64,000 bases of DNA, from the NCBI GenBank assembly GCA_006386115.1, contig VFIW01000009.1, positions 558,001 to 622,000 on the forward strand, in the 5' to 3' direction. Below, one piece after another: positions 31,644 through 41,950 of the stretch. A model generated the notes under the pieces. That model ran no database searches, was not told where the DNA came from, and worked only from the letters and a program-made list of their open reading frames with translations. A program made the translations under genes and the position numbers. The DNA is from Globisporangium splendens (Eukaryota; Oomycota; Peronosporomycetes; Pythiales; Pythiaceae). How positions within the stretch are numbered: position 1 is the stretch's first letter; the number at the start of each line of letters is the position of its first letter.

Positions 31644-33581
31644 CTAAAGGCGCTGCAGTCTGAAAATTTTCACATCTTGAAGCACGCCCTGGCTCGTCGT
31701 GGCAGTGGTTAGCGGCGTCTCCATGCCGCTCGCCCAGTCGATGCGCTCGGACGAGAATTTCGTGGCCAGGAGCTCGAAGAACTGGTGCTCCATGGGGTTG
31801 CGCGACCGATGCGCCATGAGGATCACCGTGGCGGGTGTCGCGAGCGCGTCCAGCGACGTCACCAGCGGCACGTACCCCTCGGGGTCGTACACGACGTCCG
31901 AGAGCACGAGCACGTCTGGATGCGGCTCCGGTAGGTCGGACGTTGACGTGCCCCAGAAATGTGCCACAGCCAACGGCACACACTCGTGACTCGGTTCGGA
32001 TGATGATGAAGAAGGGAAGTTCAAGTCGATGTTGTACTGGAGCAAGGGCACGACGTCGTCGATGTCCGTCAGCGTGACGCGCGCCGCGCCGAGCATCGCG
32101 CAGAAAATGCCGACGAGCCCCAAGCCGCTCCCGAGTTCCACGACGCTCTTGTTCGCGACGAACGCTTTGTGCTGCGACAAGTACCGCGTGAGCACGAGGC
32201 ATGAATCCCAGAGTTTGCCGCCAATGCCTGCACCAAGTGGCATACATATTATGAATGCACACATTATGAAGAATTGCATCAGAAGAGTTGACCAACGATT
32301 CTTTGCGCTTTATTGTAGGGCACGTACCTAGGTTCCCAGGCGATTCAGCTAATAAAATCTCTTGATCGATGCCCACCATTTCAATGGGGCGGCAGCAGTG
32401 AACGCCGAGGTCCCCAATGCTTCCGTCCATTAGCGCTTCTGAGGACGTGACCAAGTCGAACGGCAGCGACACGACAGGGAATAGATTCCACGTAGCACTC
32501 GAGTCACCATGCACGGAGATCATCAGCGACATGTTCGTTCGTGTCTCTGTCGAGGTGGCAGCAGCAGCGCCTTCGCATGCAGACTCCACGATGGCCATGC
32601 GGAAGACCACTTTGCCACGATCGTTGAGCGTCAGGCGTCCGTCATCACGAACACTGTACGTGCTTGCATCACTCTGGTCCAGAGCATCATCTGAAGACGC
32701 AGCGTGGAAGATCAGTTTGTACTTTTTGTCGGTGTTGTTGCGCAGGCTGCACTGAAGGTACATGCGTTCTCCAGGTTTTAGGTAGTCGCGTCGAAAGAGC
32801 CCAAACTCGTTGCCGATGTTCGCGATCACCTCCACGTACTCGCCCAATGGCACCTTGGACGGAAGCAAGCAGCTACACAGACAAACAAGGATGAGAAAGA
32901 AGTCTAAAAGCGACAACTAGTTAAGGGTATGCGATGAACGTACCCAAAGTTGATGCGTAATTGCTGGTTCTCATGCACCATTTTGCCCATTTGCTTGACT
33001 TCGCTCGCAGCGACTTCCTTGTCCTTGACCAAGTTTTTGCGCAAACGACGTCGAGCCGCGACTGCATACTGGAACAACGCTGGCGTGCTTTCACGCGCAC
33101 CCTTGCGGTCGAGAACAGCGTCCACGTGTTGGAGAGCGACCTCAAAACGCTCCAAGTTTTCCAACGCGACCAAGCGACGCAACGTTGCTTTCTCATTCTC
33201 TGGGTCGCGCTTCAGCGCTTGCGTGCAGTCTACAGACGGCACATACACACACAAGCACTGCTGTAAGTAAAATCTACTCACACACACACTCCGATAAACG
33301 TCAAACGACATCATCATACCATGCAATGCGGCAGCGAAGTCGCGCTCTTGGATGTACGTCTGCGCGCGGTTCGAGAGCAATTGCGCGGCCGAATGCGCCG
33401 TTCGCTGTCTCGCATCGGTGGACACAGCGCCAGCAGTAGCCTCAATGAGCGCCAGCGCCTGCGTGTACTGCGCGCGCGCGTCCTCGTAGCGGCCGTCGCT
33501 GTAGAACGCGTTGCCCGCCGCCTGCAGCTGCGCCGCGCGCACGTGGACATCATCGTCGTCGCCATCATTCATTCCCGCCAT
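31644..33581 (-). CDS. TPR protein fused to a METTL21-type (Methyltransf_16) protein-lysine methyltransferase
   Basis: Four exons join in phase: 33581-33320, 33229-32944, 32872-32328 and 32227-31644, giving 558 residues. Residues 5-180 are TPR repeats (VRAAQLQAAGNAFYSDGRYE, LLSNRAQTYIQERDFAAALH, CTQALKRDPENEKATLRRLV). Residues about 183-350 are a beta-rich middle region I do not recognise (LGEYVEVIANIGNEFGLFRR and onwards). The C-terminal methyltransferase has GKLWDSCLVLTRYL, SAM motif I VVELGSGLGLVG (ELGSGLG at 395-401), TLTDIDDVVPLLQYN and LVLSDVVYDPEGY; the last equals the DxxY-type motif of METTL21/EEF1A-KMT enzymes. Likely a lysine methyltransferase targeted to a chaperone, elongation factor or other partner through its TPRs. 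It shares a 231-bp promoter region with the plus-strand gene at 33813. Confidence 0.85.
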
Positions 33582-33812
33582 CTCGGCTCTTTTGACTGTC
33601 AGCTCAGGATATTTGTGTGGCATCAAAAGCGGAATGATGGTAGCGGTGTTTCTGAGAGCTTTGACTGGCTGAAAATAATCATTCCGTTCTTTTCCATCAA
33701 TGAAAAACGTGAAAGGCATGTAAAGTTCTTTTTCGCCAATGAGATTCACTTTTATGATCCTTGCGATCCTCAAACGACCTTGCTGATGCACATTATTGCG
33801 AGCAGCTCCAAT
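33582..33812. promoter_or_regulatory. Bidirectional promoter with two outward-facing initiators
   Basis: Only 231 bp separate two divergent start codons. The minus strand has TCATTCC at 33637-33631, and the plus strand has TCATTCCGTTCTTTT at 33679. Each points to its own gene, 50 and 128 nt from the ATG. Confidence 0.55.
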
Positions 33813-35280
33813 ATGCAGCTTGATGCAGAGAACGAGGCGGCGCTGCAGGCGCTGCGCGGTCCGGGTCCGCTCGCAGCGACCCAGGGACTGCGACTAAGGG
33901 GCTTCGTGACGTGCCCGCACTGCCATCAGGGCTTTGGCTCGGCGTCCTTCGCGATCCACGTGCGGCGCTGCCGCGCGTTGTACCCACCGCCAGAGGAAGA
34001 GAGTGTCGGTGGGAATGAGAACGCGGCTTCAGCCAAGCCAGCCAAGCCAGTCAAGCCCAAGAAGCCAAAGCCCCTGTACTCGCTCGTGGATCTGTACGTG
34101 CTGTATAAATTCTAGCTAATGTGGGTTGCTTGCTGGTACTGACGATGGCAACGTTGTGCTGTTTGTAGATGCCTTCGTTTCATCACCAAGAACTTCCAGA
34201 CCGTGTGCATGGATCGCATTGCGTCCCAGCCTGAAGAAGAAGGTACGGACAGTAGAGAGTGTATACTCCCACACCCTGGGAAGCACATGGAATCTTGTGG
34301 ATATTTCTGTGTGTGCTGTTGTTGCTGTGTATGGAAATGCAACAGCGGCGCTGATCGAGTCTTTGCCGACGAGTCTGGTGCATCGCATCATCGTGAACCT
34401 CGTGAATGACGTCAAACTGGTGCTGAATTGTTTATTGCAGATTAGTTATTTTTCATATCAGATCGAACCACAACGAACTGATTTAAATGCGTGTATCTGT
34501 TCATGAATGTAGCTTGATGAGAAAGATGCGAAGCAACGAGCGAAGATAAAGCGCATGGAGACCGATGCCGCGGCGCTCCAGCGCGAGAACCAGCGTCTTG
34601 AGACATTCCGCCAGCAGACCATGACTGCACGCGCGCGCCTCAACGAACAGGAGCAAGCGAGTGAGCAGTTGCGCCGCGAACTCGAGGCGCGGACCCAGGA
34701 ATTGGCGGCACAGTGTGCGAGATCCCAGCAGCTCCGATCTCAGAGCGAAGGGTTCGAAAAACTACAACACCGCCTCGAAGCTAAGGCAAGAGATAGATAG
34801 ATTTTACAACGTACTTTGTACGTTGTTGATTTTTGGGCATACGTCGCCTCACTGGTGTTCTTTTTGTTCCTTGCGCAGATCAACAGCTTGAGCTCGGAGA
34901 ATGACACGCTCAAGACGGAGCTCAAAGCTGCGCAGAAAAAGGAAATGGACGCCATCAAGCAGCTCGCTACGGCAAGCAAGAAACTCGGCGTTCGTGCTGC
35001 TCGCTCCACGACTCCTGCTTCATCCTCGACAGCGAACTCTACAAGCGCTACCTCTGCGGCGACGCGAAGACCTGAACGAACGCGTCCAAGTGACTCCACC
35101 AGTACCCACGACATTGGTGCTGGTGTCAAGCGACTCAAGGTAGTAGGATCTCAGCAGAGCTCTTGCGGTCGCGCTCAACAGCCAGTGCTGCTGCACAGAC
35201 GCCCCCACTCGAACGACTCCAGGATTCCATTCCCAGCCTCCCTCTCCGAGAACTACTTGGCTCGATTGCGCTGCGTGTAG
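33813..35280 (+). CDS. C2HC zinc-finger, coiled-coil protein (ZC2HC1/ZNF474-like)
   Basis: A five-exon model keeps phase: 33813-34093, 34169-34242, 34346-34401, 34513-34785, 34879-35280, giving 361 residues. CPHCHQGFGSASFAIHVRRC (residues about 32-51) is a C2HC zinc finger of the zf-C2HC_2 kind, found in cilium- and cytoskeleton-associated proteins. A Lys/Pro linker follows, then KNFQTVCMDRIASQPEEEAA, then a coiled coil (LDEKDAKQRAKIKRMETDAA onward) and a Ser/Thr-rich tail. The intron at 34786-34878 uses a GC donor in a strong context (AAG|GCAAGA). The donor of exon 3 (GTGAAT at 34402) is the least certain junction, and an in-frame ATG at 33786 could be used instead of 33813. Partner and process are not deducible. 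Confidence 0.65.
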
Positions 35281-36015
35281 TCGTCCCCTGATGGTCGTCA
35301 TTATACCAAAATGCCTGCGATACGGAATGGTATACGAACCGCGACCTAAGAGAAGCACTGCGCAGAGCGTTTCTCAGCAGTATGCTGGTGCAACAGCATT
35401 GTGGAATTTCAAGAAATGCAGCAGCTGTCATTTGCTTTTGAATCCAGTACGAGGTCGCAGAAAGGATGCGCGATTGAATTGATCTGCTTCGCCTTTTCTC
35501 CATTTATGCACACGCAAGTCGCAGGAACCAATTACTTACCACACAAGACTGTGTTGGGATCGCGACTGCACTAAAGCAGCGACTCGCTCAGCTCAACAGC
35601 GCGGTTCATTTTTTGTTTCTTCTGATCGATTCAGCAGTGTCCAAAATGGTCATCAGCGTACTGAAATAGAATACATAAACAAGACAGCAGTTTATTGGAC
35701 TGTGTTCCACTTAATTGCGAACAACAAGCAAAACTGAGCAGCGTAATTGTTGCAAACATTGACTGCATTGTGCAGTTTATATGCAACAATGAACCAAATG
35801 CACTCGAAATTGTAACACACTGACACAAGATATGTCGATTGAATGTGCAATATTTCTGGGATCTCTCAAGTTGCGCAGTGTCGTTTCTCTGTGTGCTTGT
35901 GTATTGATATTCGATATTAAAGATCGTTGTTGCGCGAAGGCAGTCACTGCGTCCTTCTCAGCGTATCATTGAAGTACAAACCAACTTCAACTTCAACCAC
36001 TTTCTCCAGTGCAAG
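35281..36015. other. Intergenic region holding the 5' part of a segmental duplication
   Basis: No gene. Short blocks here recur before the functional acyl-CoA oxidase: ACTGAAATAGA near 35659 and near 37058, CAGCAGTTTAT near 35684 and 37107, and TTGTTGCGCGAAGG near 35927 and 37151. The duplication that made the pseudogene therefore included upstream DNA. Confidence 0.55.
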
Positions 36016-36775
36016 CATGAACACGATGAAGCTGGCCAGCCGCGTGCCCCTGGTGCTGCGAAAGGAGAGCACCGTCGGTGACACAGACCCTGCAGGATGT
36101 ACGCCCGTCGTACGCAGCAGCGAATCGCATCGCGTCACCCTGTGATCTCGCACCAAGACACCGCGTTCCAGAATCACACGAAGTGGTGTGGCATGGCAGC
36201 AGAAAGATTTCGACCCATGAAGCTGATCTAGAAGAACGGCATCAATGGCCAGTCAACTAGCAGTTCCTTTTCGTCGCCATCGGCGATCGCCTGCTCGTTG
36301 ATATGCACCATGTGATGTTCGTTCTGACACTGGAGAGCCAGGCGGACGAGGAGCAGCAAGCCAAGTGGCTGCCGCTCGCGAGGGGCTACAAAGTCTTGGA
36401 CGCGTGCGTGTTGACGGAGCTGGGCTATGACTTAGATGTCCAGGGACTCGAGATCGTCGCAGACTGCGATGTGTCCACACAGGAGTTCATCGCTCATCAG
36501 CTGATGCTCATGATTCGCATGTGGTGTCCTGGTGAGAGTCATGGCCAAACCGCGAGCCGAGCGATCGTGCATGCGCAGTTTTTCTTGATCAAGAAGGACA
36601 ACTACAGCGAGGCGAGTTCCTGGCAGTCCAGTTGCACTCGTTCTGGAATCATAGGTTGCTGTTTGGCATTGAAATGGGCGACATTGATATTGGGCTGAAG
36701 ATCGGCTCCCAGTCCATCGACAAGTACCACTGCGTTTTACACAACGCGCACAACGCAAGAGGAAATATTACGTCA
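36016..36775 (+). pseudogene. Decayed acyl-CoA oxidase duplicate
   Basis: Fragments line up in order with the functional gene at 37251-39281. MNTMKLASRVPLVLRKES corresponds to MMELADLAPLLLRKER. A disrupted stretch (36130-36270) follows, then MFVLTLESQADEEQQAKWLP (36312 onwards) corresponds to MFVPTLENQADEEQQAKWLP. Next come LTELGYDLDVQGLEIVADCD and, after a frameshift near 36620, a fragment ending GSQSIDKYHC. Conserved nucleotides continue to about 36775 (AGAGGAAATATT equals the PRENM segment), after which similarity stops. It has lost about 150 codons' worth of N-terminal sequence, carries frameshifts and stops, and has no C-terminal half. It covers only the substrate-proximal N-terminal domains and cannot encode an enzyme. 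Confidence 0.85.
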
Positions 36776-37250
36776 GATTGGCAGTTTGCTGTTCTGATAT
36801 AAATCACCTTAATGCAAATGTGTTGGAGCAGCATTTGTTGGCTGTGTGCTGTGGCGATGTACTGTACATTGCTAATTGATGCGTATTACCCCGCATCGAA
36901 CATTGCCTAAAACAGGACATTCTGTTGATAAAGCGCACTTGATTTGTGAGTCTTTTGTCCTAAATGATCGCACTAAAACAGGGTGCCAACATTTTGTGCA
37001 TTTGGTTTGTGACCAGCCAACCTGCAAGTGAGCAGTTTAGCAGTGAGTTCTATTCTACTGAAATAGACAACTTCTGTTCTGTGCAGTTTATGCACGTTGA
37101 CAAATCAGCAGTTTATCTGTGACTCTATTTTCTGTATTGATCCACATATTTGTTGCGCGAAGGTACGGAAACCCTTCCATGCATCCTGTTTTCGCATGCG
37201 TGTCATTGAAGAATCGGCCATCCGAAGCACAAGTGCAAGAGGCCAACGAC
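36776..37250. other. Upstream region of acyl-CoA oxidase
   Basis: About 475 bp between the pseudogene and the functional gene. The right half repeats, in diverged form, the DNA before the pseudogene. The coding frame stays open upstream of 37251, with another ATG at 37179. A GAAG|GTACGG at 37162 and TTGAAG before 37211 could mark a small 5' intron, so the true start is unsettled. Confidence 0.45.
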
Positions 37251-39281
37251 ATGATGGAGCTGGCGGATCTCGCGCCGCTGCTGCTGCGTAAGGAGCGCGT
37301 CAGCGGCGACGTCGACCCTGCGGTGCTTGCACCCATTCTGCGCGGCGGTGCGGACGCGAACGCGCGCCGCAAGCGCATGGAGCAGCTCATCGCGTCGCAC
37401 CCCGTGCTCTCGCGCCGCGACTTTGTGTTCCAGAACCACACGGAGCGGTACAACGCGGCCGTGGAGAAGATGTTCCACTACGTGAAGCTGCTGCAGACGC
37501 ACGGCATCGACGACCCAGTGGACCAGCAGTTTCTCTACGTGGCTGTTGGCGATCGCCTGCCCGTCGACGTGCACCGCGCGATGTTCGTGCCGACACTGGA
37601 GAACCAGGCGGACGAAGAACAGCAAGCCAAGTGGCTGCCGCTCGCGAGAGACTACAAGATCCTTGGTGCGTACGCACAAACGGAGCTGGGCCACGGATCA
37701 AATGTCCAGGGACTGGAGACCGTCGCGCATTACGACATGTCCACACAGGAGTTCATCATCCATTCGCCGACACTCACGAGCCGCAAGTGGTGGCCTGGGG
37801 GTCTCGGTAAAACGGCGACCCACGCTATCGTGCATGCGCGGCTCTTCCTGGACCAAGATGGACAACCGAAGCGAGACGTCGGAATCCAGGCGTTTTTGGT
37901 GCAGCTGCGCTCGCTCGAGGACCACGAGCCACTGCCTGGCATCGAAGTCGGCGACATTGGACCGAAGATCGGCTTCCAGTCCATCGACAACGGCTACTGC
38001 GCGTTCCACAACGTGCGCATCCCAAGAGAAAACATGATGATGCGGTACGCCAAAGTGTTCCCCGACGGCACGTTCGTCAAGCCCAAGAGCGACAAACTCG
38101 TGTACCTGACGATGGTGCAAGTGCGCGCGTACATGATCCTCAAGTTCGGGTACATCATCGGGTCCGCGGCGACGATCACGACACGGTTCAGCGCGACGCG
38201 AGTTCAAGGACGACGTGCTGATGGCAACAAGGGCGAGGTCCAAGTGCTGGATTACCAGAACCAGCAGAACGCGCTGTTCCCGTACATTGCGTCGTCGTAC
38301 GCGGCCACGTTTGCTGGGAACGCGATGCGTGCCATGCATGATCGCGCGCTTGAGATCATCAAGCAGACGCGAGCAGACGGCGAATCGGCCCAGTTTGCGC
38401 CTCTACTTGCTGAGCTCCACGCCGTATCGTCCGGGATGAAAGCGTGGCTCGCCGACCACGTGGGCCATGGCATCGAAGCGCTGCGTCGCCTCTGCGGCGG
38501 TCACGGGTTCACGCAGTCGAGCAACTTGGCGCACATCTTCTCGGAAATCGTTGGCGCGAGTACGTACGAAGGCACGTCTGACGTGCTCGTGCAGCAGCAC
38601 GCGCGGTACCTTGTAAAGGTGATTTCGGCTGCCTCAGCGGACAGCAGCAACACAGCGTTCTTGCGCGACGTGCGTCTACTGCGCACCAAGTGCAGCGCGC
38701 AAACACGCGGTGACCTGAACGATCTGAGCCTTTTGCTGACGGCGTTCAAAGTGCGAGCGACTCGAGCCGCGCAGGACCTTGTGCGAGCAATGGCGGAGAA
38801 GAAGAAGAGTTCCCAGGCAGCTGGCGACAGCAACAAGTCGAACGCGCACATGGTGCTCATGACCAAGGCGTCCACTGCGCATGCCGAGTACATGCTGCTG
38901 CACGCGTTCGTTGAGGGCGTTGACACCATTCCAGCAGGCACATCGCGAGACGCTGTGGCGACGCTGTGCACATACTTTGCCACGTGGCTTATGGTCGCAT
39001 CCTTGGGCGAGTTCCGCGAACACGACGACGTCTCGAGTGTGCAGGGCGAGTGGCTCCGTGAACAGCTCGTGGCGCTTCTCCCCGTGGTGCGCAAGAACGC
39101 TGTGCTGCTCACGGACGCGTGGGACTTCAGCGACTTTGAGCTCAACTCGACTATTGGGCGCTACGACGGCGACATCTACCGTGCGTTGATCGCGCACGCA
39201 GCCCGGGAACCGCTGAACCGCACGCAGGTCGCCGAGAGCTACGACAAGTATCTCAGGCCGCTGATCCGCTCGGATCTATAG
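37251..39281 (+). CDS. Peroxisomal acyl-CoA oxidase
   Basis: Single long exon; 676 residues from ATG 37251, or 700 from 37179. The order is that of acyl-CoA oxidases: N-terminal helical domain (LSRRDFVFQNHTERYNAAVE), flavin/substrate beta domain (GAYAQTELGHGSNVQGLETV, FIIHSPTLTSRKWWPGGLGK, THAIVHARL, GDIGPKIGFQSIDNGYCAFH, RIPRENMMMRY), FAD-binding helices (CGGHGFTQSSNLAHIFSEIV, TYEGTSDVLVQQHARYLVK) and the C-terminal ACOX domain. It catalyses the first step of peroxisomal beta-oxidation, making trans-2-enoyl-CoA and H2O2. The last residues (RSDL) are not a canonical SKL-type peroxisomal signal, so import may use another route or a non-standard signal. A decayed copy lies directly upstream. 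Confidence 0.9.
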   Translation: MMELADLAPLLLRKERVSGDVDPAVLAPILRGGADANARRKRMEQLIASHPVLSRRDFVFQNHTERYNAAVEKMFHYVKLLQTHGIDDPVDQQFLYVAVGDRLPVDVHRAMFVPTLENQADEEQQAKWLPLARDYKILGAYAQTELGHGSNVQGLETVAHYDMSTQEFIIHSPTLTSRKWWPGGLGKTATHAIVHARLFLDQDGQPKRDVGIQAFLVQLRSLEDHEPLPGIEVGDIGPKIGFQSIDNGYCAFHNVRIPRENMMMRYAKVFPDGTFVKPKSDKLVYLTMVQVRAYMILKFGYIIGSAATITTRFSATRVQGRRADGNKGEVQVLDYQNQQNALFPYIASSYAATFAGNAMRAMHDRALEIIKQTRADGESAQFAPLLAELHAVSSGMKAWLADHVGHGIEALRRLCGGHGFTQSSNLAHIFSEIVGASTYEGTSDVLVQQHARYLVKVISAASADSSNTAFLRDVRLLRTKCSAQTRGDLNDLSLLLTAFKVRATRAAQDLVRAMAEKKKSSQAAGDSNKSNAHMVLMTKASTAHAEYMLLHAFVEGVDTIPAGTSRDAVATLCTYFATWLMVASLGEFREHDDVSSVQGEWLREQLVALLPVVRKNAVLLTDAWDFSDFELNSTIGRYDGDIYRALIAHAAREPLNRTQVAESYDKYLRPLIRSDL

Positions 39282-39596
39282 CTGCCGTCTCCTGTGTGTT
39301 GGAAAATGTGAGCGGAGATCTACACGAACTTGTGATGTATGCATGCATGTCGTAGTCATCTGAACACCCGCTCAGACGCAGTGTTGGCGACAGGGGGTCT
39401 GATCTGGACTTTGGCATGTCCGCAGACCAAACAACGGTATATGCGTATGTGCGTTTTGCATTTGAGGAAAACGACCTGCTGGGTGTCGCCAGTAAATCAT
39501 TCTGGATTGTCTTGGAAACACTTGTGATCCCCTCTTGTGAGCACAATACTGGATGGGTGTGGTAGGTTCAGGATGAAAAGAATCGACTTCTTGCAC
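39282..39596. other. Intergenic region after acyl-CoA oxidase
   Basis: About 315 bp with the 3' UTR of the oxidase gene. It adjoins the end of a transposase remnant; part of it may be transposon-derived, but I recognise no coding or terminal repeat. Confidence 0.4.
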
Positions 39597-40161
39597 GCAG
39601 AAAACACTGCAATGTCCATTGGCTGAATAATATGTGTTGCATTCGCAGGCAAACACACGAAAAGAACACCAAGCCCCTCTCCTCTCTACACTAGTTCTGC
39701 AGATATGTGTGAACCGTATCCACCGAACAGCAGTAGCAGAGGTCGCTCGACGGACGGTGGCACCGAAGCAGCAAACAATTCCACCCACTTAACAAATACA
39801 GACTGGTTGATGAATCCAGGTGACGAGCACGTGACACGAACGTCACGTGCGCCGCATTCGTCCAACAAGTTTCGCCCCACGCGCTGACCGGGCGAGATGA
39901 AGAGAGGGGGTATAAAGTGTCCCGCAGCGTCGCCACACGCAACAACGGACAGGTGAAAACTCGTCGACACGCCGGTAGTCCATACATTTCGCGAGCCTTT
40001 GAGCGCGATGATTTTTGCACTTTTGCTGCTGGTGAGGAAGCTTGTCTCGTCCATATTAAAAAACGAGACGCGTCAAGTTTTCTCTCTGTGATCAGCTTTG
40101 CCAAGGTCCCAAATAGCAACTCGAGTTTGTCGCTCGTGCAATCGTTCCTTGGTTTTGACAC
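39597..40161 (-). pseudogene. Pogo/Tigger-type (DDE_1) transposase fragment, inactive
   Basis: Read on the minus strand, TLAKLITERKLDASRF runs up to a 1-nt deletion near 40056-40063. The next frame gives MDETSFLTSSKSAKIIALKG (first catalytic Asp), FHLSVVACGDAAGHFIPPLF, and LLLLFGGYGSHIS. In that last block the second catalytic Asp of the usual FDGYGSH has become Gly. After another shift near 39690 the frame resumes with GVLFVCLPANATHIIQPMDI, the third-Asp block (family form LPPNTTHLLQPLD). The order and spacing identify the DDE_1 superfamily (pogo, Tigger, CENP-B related). N-terminal DNA-binding domains and terminal repeats are not visible, so this is an old internal fragment. Confidence 0.8.
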
Positions 40162-40679
40162 GCACTACGCTTGCCGCCATGCAGAGAGTAGTAGAACCTG
40201 TGTGGGTATGACCCACACTCTCTGGACCCAAGAACCCATGCAATAGGAAGTCCCATAACAGACACGACTTCCTATAATCAAAGACACAGCCTAAACCAAA
40301 GAGTGAGTGTTGATCGTAGAATCAGCCTGATTGCAGCAAAGAGTGTGCCAGCAATCATAATCAGCTCTCCTGAACCTCTCTATTAGGGGTTGCCAATTGT
40401 GAAACAACAAACACAATTTTCATTTTGTGATTTCCGTGGTTATTCCATTTTGGCCAATCACCAATCGATGGAATTGTCCCCCCTCCCCTCCACTTGGGCA
40501 ACAACACATGCTCTTTTTCCTTCACCATGCCACAGAAGTCGGCGCGGCAGCACAGACTAAGCGAACTCAAAGGATTGATTGACGAGCGATCAAGTGCCTG
40601 CAGAATGTGATGTGCGAGAAAAAGAAAAGAAAAACGGTCTTGTTGTTGCCGTAGTTGACAACCCTATTTTAGGAGCAAT
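40162..40679. other. Intergenic region
   Basis: About 520 bp; some may be left-over transposon DNA adjoining the transposase fragment. No gene or strong repeat seen. Confidence 0.4.
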
Positions 40680-41886
40680 TTAAACATTCTGCGATCTGCC
40701 TGCAGCGGTGATCACGATCGGGAGATCGAGGCACGGGTCCGGGCACCAGCGGATGTCAAACTGGATGTGCACGCGATATGCGCACTTGATCAGCGCACCA
40801 TTCATCGACGGCGTCAGCTCGCGGACATCGTCTTGGGAGCGAAGCGCGAGCAGCAGGGCATCCAGACGCTCCGATTCGGCCGCGATGCCTGCGAACTCGA
40901 CGCTCGCCACTCTTCGCGACACTGGGTTTGCGTCTTTAATCCGGCTTTGATGCAGGCACAAGTACACGTCCTGGTACAATCGCACTTTGACGGCCTGGAT
41001 GTGCATTTGCGACGCGTTGTTGACGTGGCACTGGATCCTGGCAATGTCCCCAGAGCAGTACACATATTTGTCCAGGAACGCCGAGGTTTCGCACTTGCCC
41101 TGGTTGAGCAGCGACAGGAGCTTTACCGACTGCGTCTTTGCGTCAAAGCTGCCGTCGGAACCACTGCTGGTCATGGTTGGGTGGATCCCGATCTTGGGCA
41201 GTTCGTTCATCACGAGGTTGCAGCGCGCCTCGAGGTTCCCGGAGCCAAACAGAGAGCCTTGGTCGATCTTGGTACACACCGTGTATGCGAGTGCAGCGTG
41301 GAGATCTTGTATATGTCTGTATCCGCTTGATTTGAGTCCATGCTGGTGATTCATCGTAAACACACCAGGCAACGTCGCGTGCGATTGATACAAGAACGGA
41401 AATTCGTAGGTTTTGCCCTTGGTAAATGCCCGCGGGAACGAAAACACCACGATCTACATTGACACCTCATGAGCACTAGTCAAATAAGTGAGCGAGCATT
41501 ACGACAATAGCAAGTACGCAGATATGGCAATCGATCGTACCTTGTCATTCAAGAACCGATTGGTCTTTGTGCGTTTCTTCCGTCGTTGCTCGTGGCTGGG
41601 ATGGCGATGGTGGTCGTCGTCATCCACTTCCACCCACGAAAGCGTCTCTTTCCCTTGAAAACACACAGTCAATTCTACAAACAAACGAAAAAAGCATCAT
41701 GCGTCACATATTGTGAGCAATGCCACTTCGATTGAATGAGGTTCACGTGCACGCACCATCGCCGATCATGTCTTCAAACACGCAAAATACCACGGTGCCG
41801 CGTACGAGGTCGCCAGCAGCGTACGCGGCTTTGTCGAGTGACACTGTGAGTTGGGCCGATGCGCCGCAGCCTCCAAATAAGCTCAT
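40680..41886 (-). CDS. Arrestin-fold protein, copy 1
   Basis: Three exons in phase: 41886-41757, 41674-41541 and 41453-40680, giving 345 residues (an ATG at 41892 is an alternative start). The N-terminal arrestin domain begins LTVSLDKAAYAAGDLVRGTV, the beta-strand pattern of arrestin-N (KxxYxxGDxVxGxV). A His/Asp/Arg-rich loop (DDDDHHRHPSHEQRRKKR) interrupts it, then VVFSFPRAFTKGKTYEFPFL (the LP/FP..P.G.Y.FPF block). The arrestin-C part shows CETSAFLDKYVYCSGDIARI and IQFDIRWCPDPCLDLPIVIT. It parallels the gene at 61388-62625 block by block. Arrestin-fold proteins are cytosolic adaptors in endocytic sorting and ubiquitination of membrane proteins. No PPxY motif is visible, so coupling to Nedd4-type ligases is not indicated. 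Confidence 0.82.
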
Positions 41887-41934
41887 CCACATGCCTTCTC
41901 TCCGCTTTCGCGTCTGCTCTGTCAACTTGCTGTT

Positions 41935-41950
41935 CAATCTCGGAATGAGC
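41935..41950 (-). promoter_or_regulatory. Oomycete initiator of arrestin copy 1
   Basis: The minus strand reads GCTCATTCCGAGATTG, a full match to the GCTCATTYY core, 50-65 nt upstream of the chosen ATG. This supports a start at 41886/41892 rather than farther upstream in the open frame. Confidence 0.55.
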
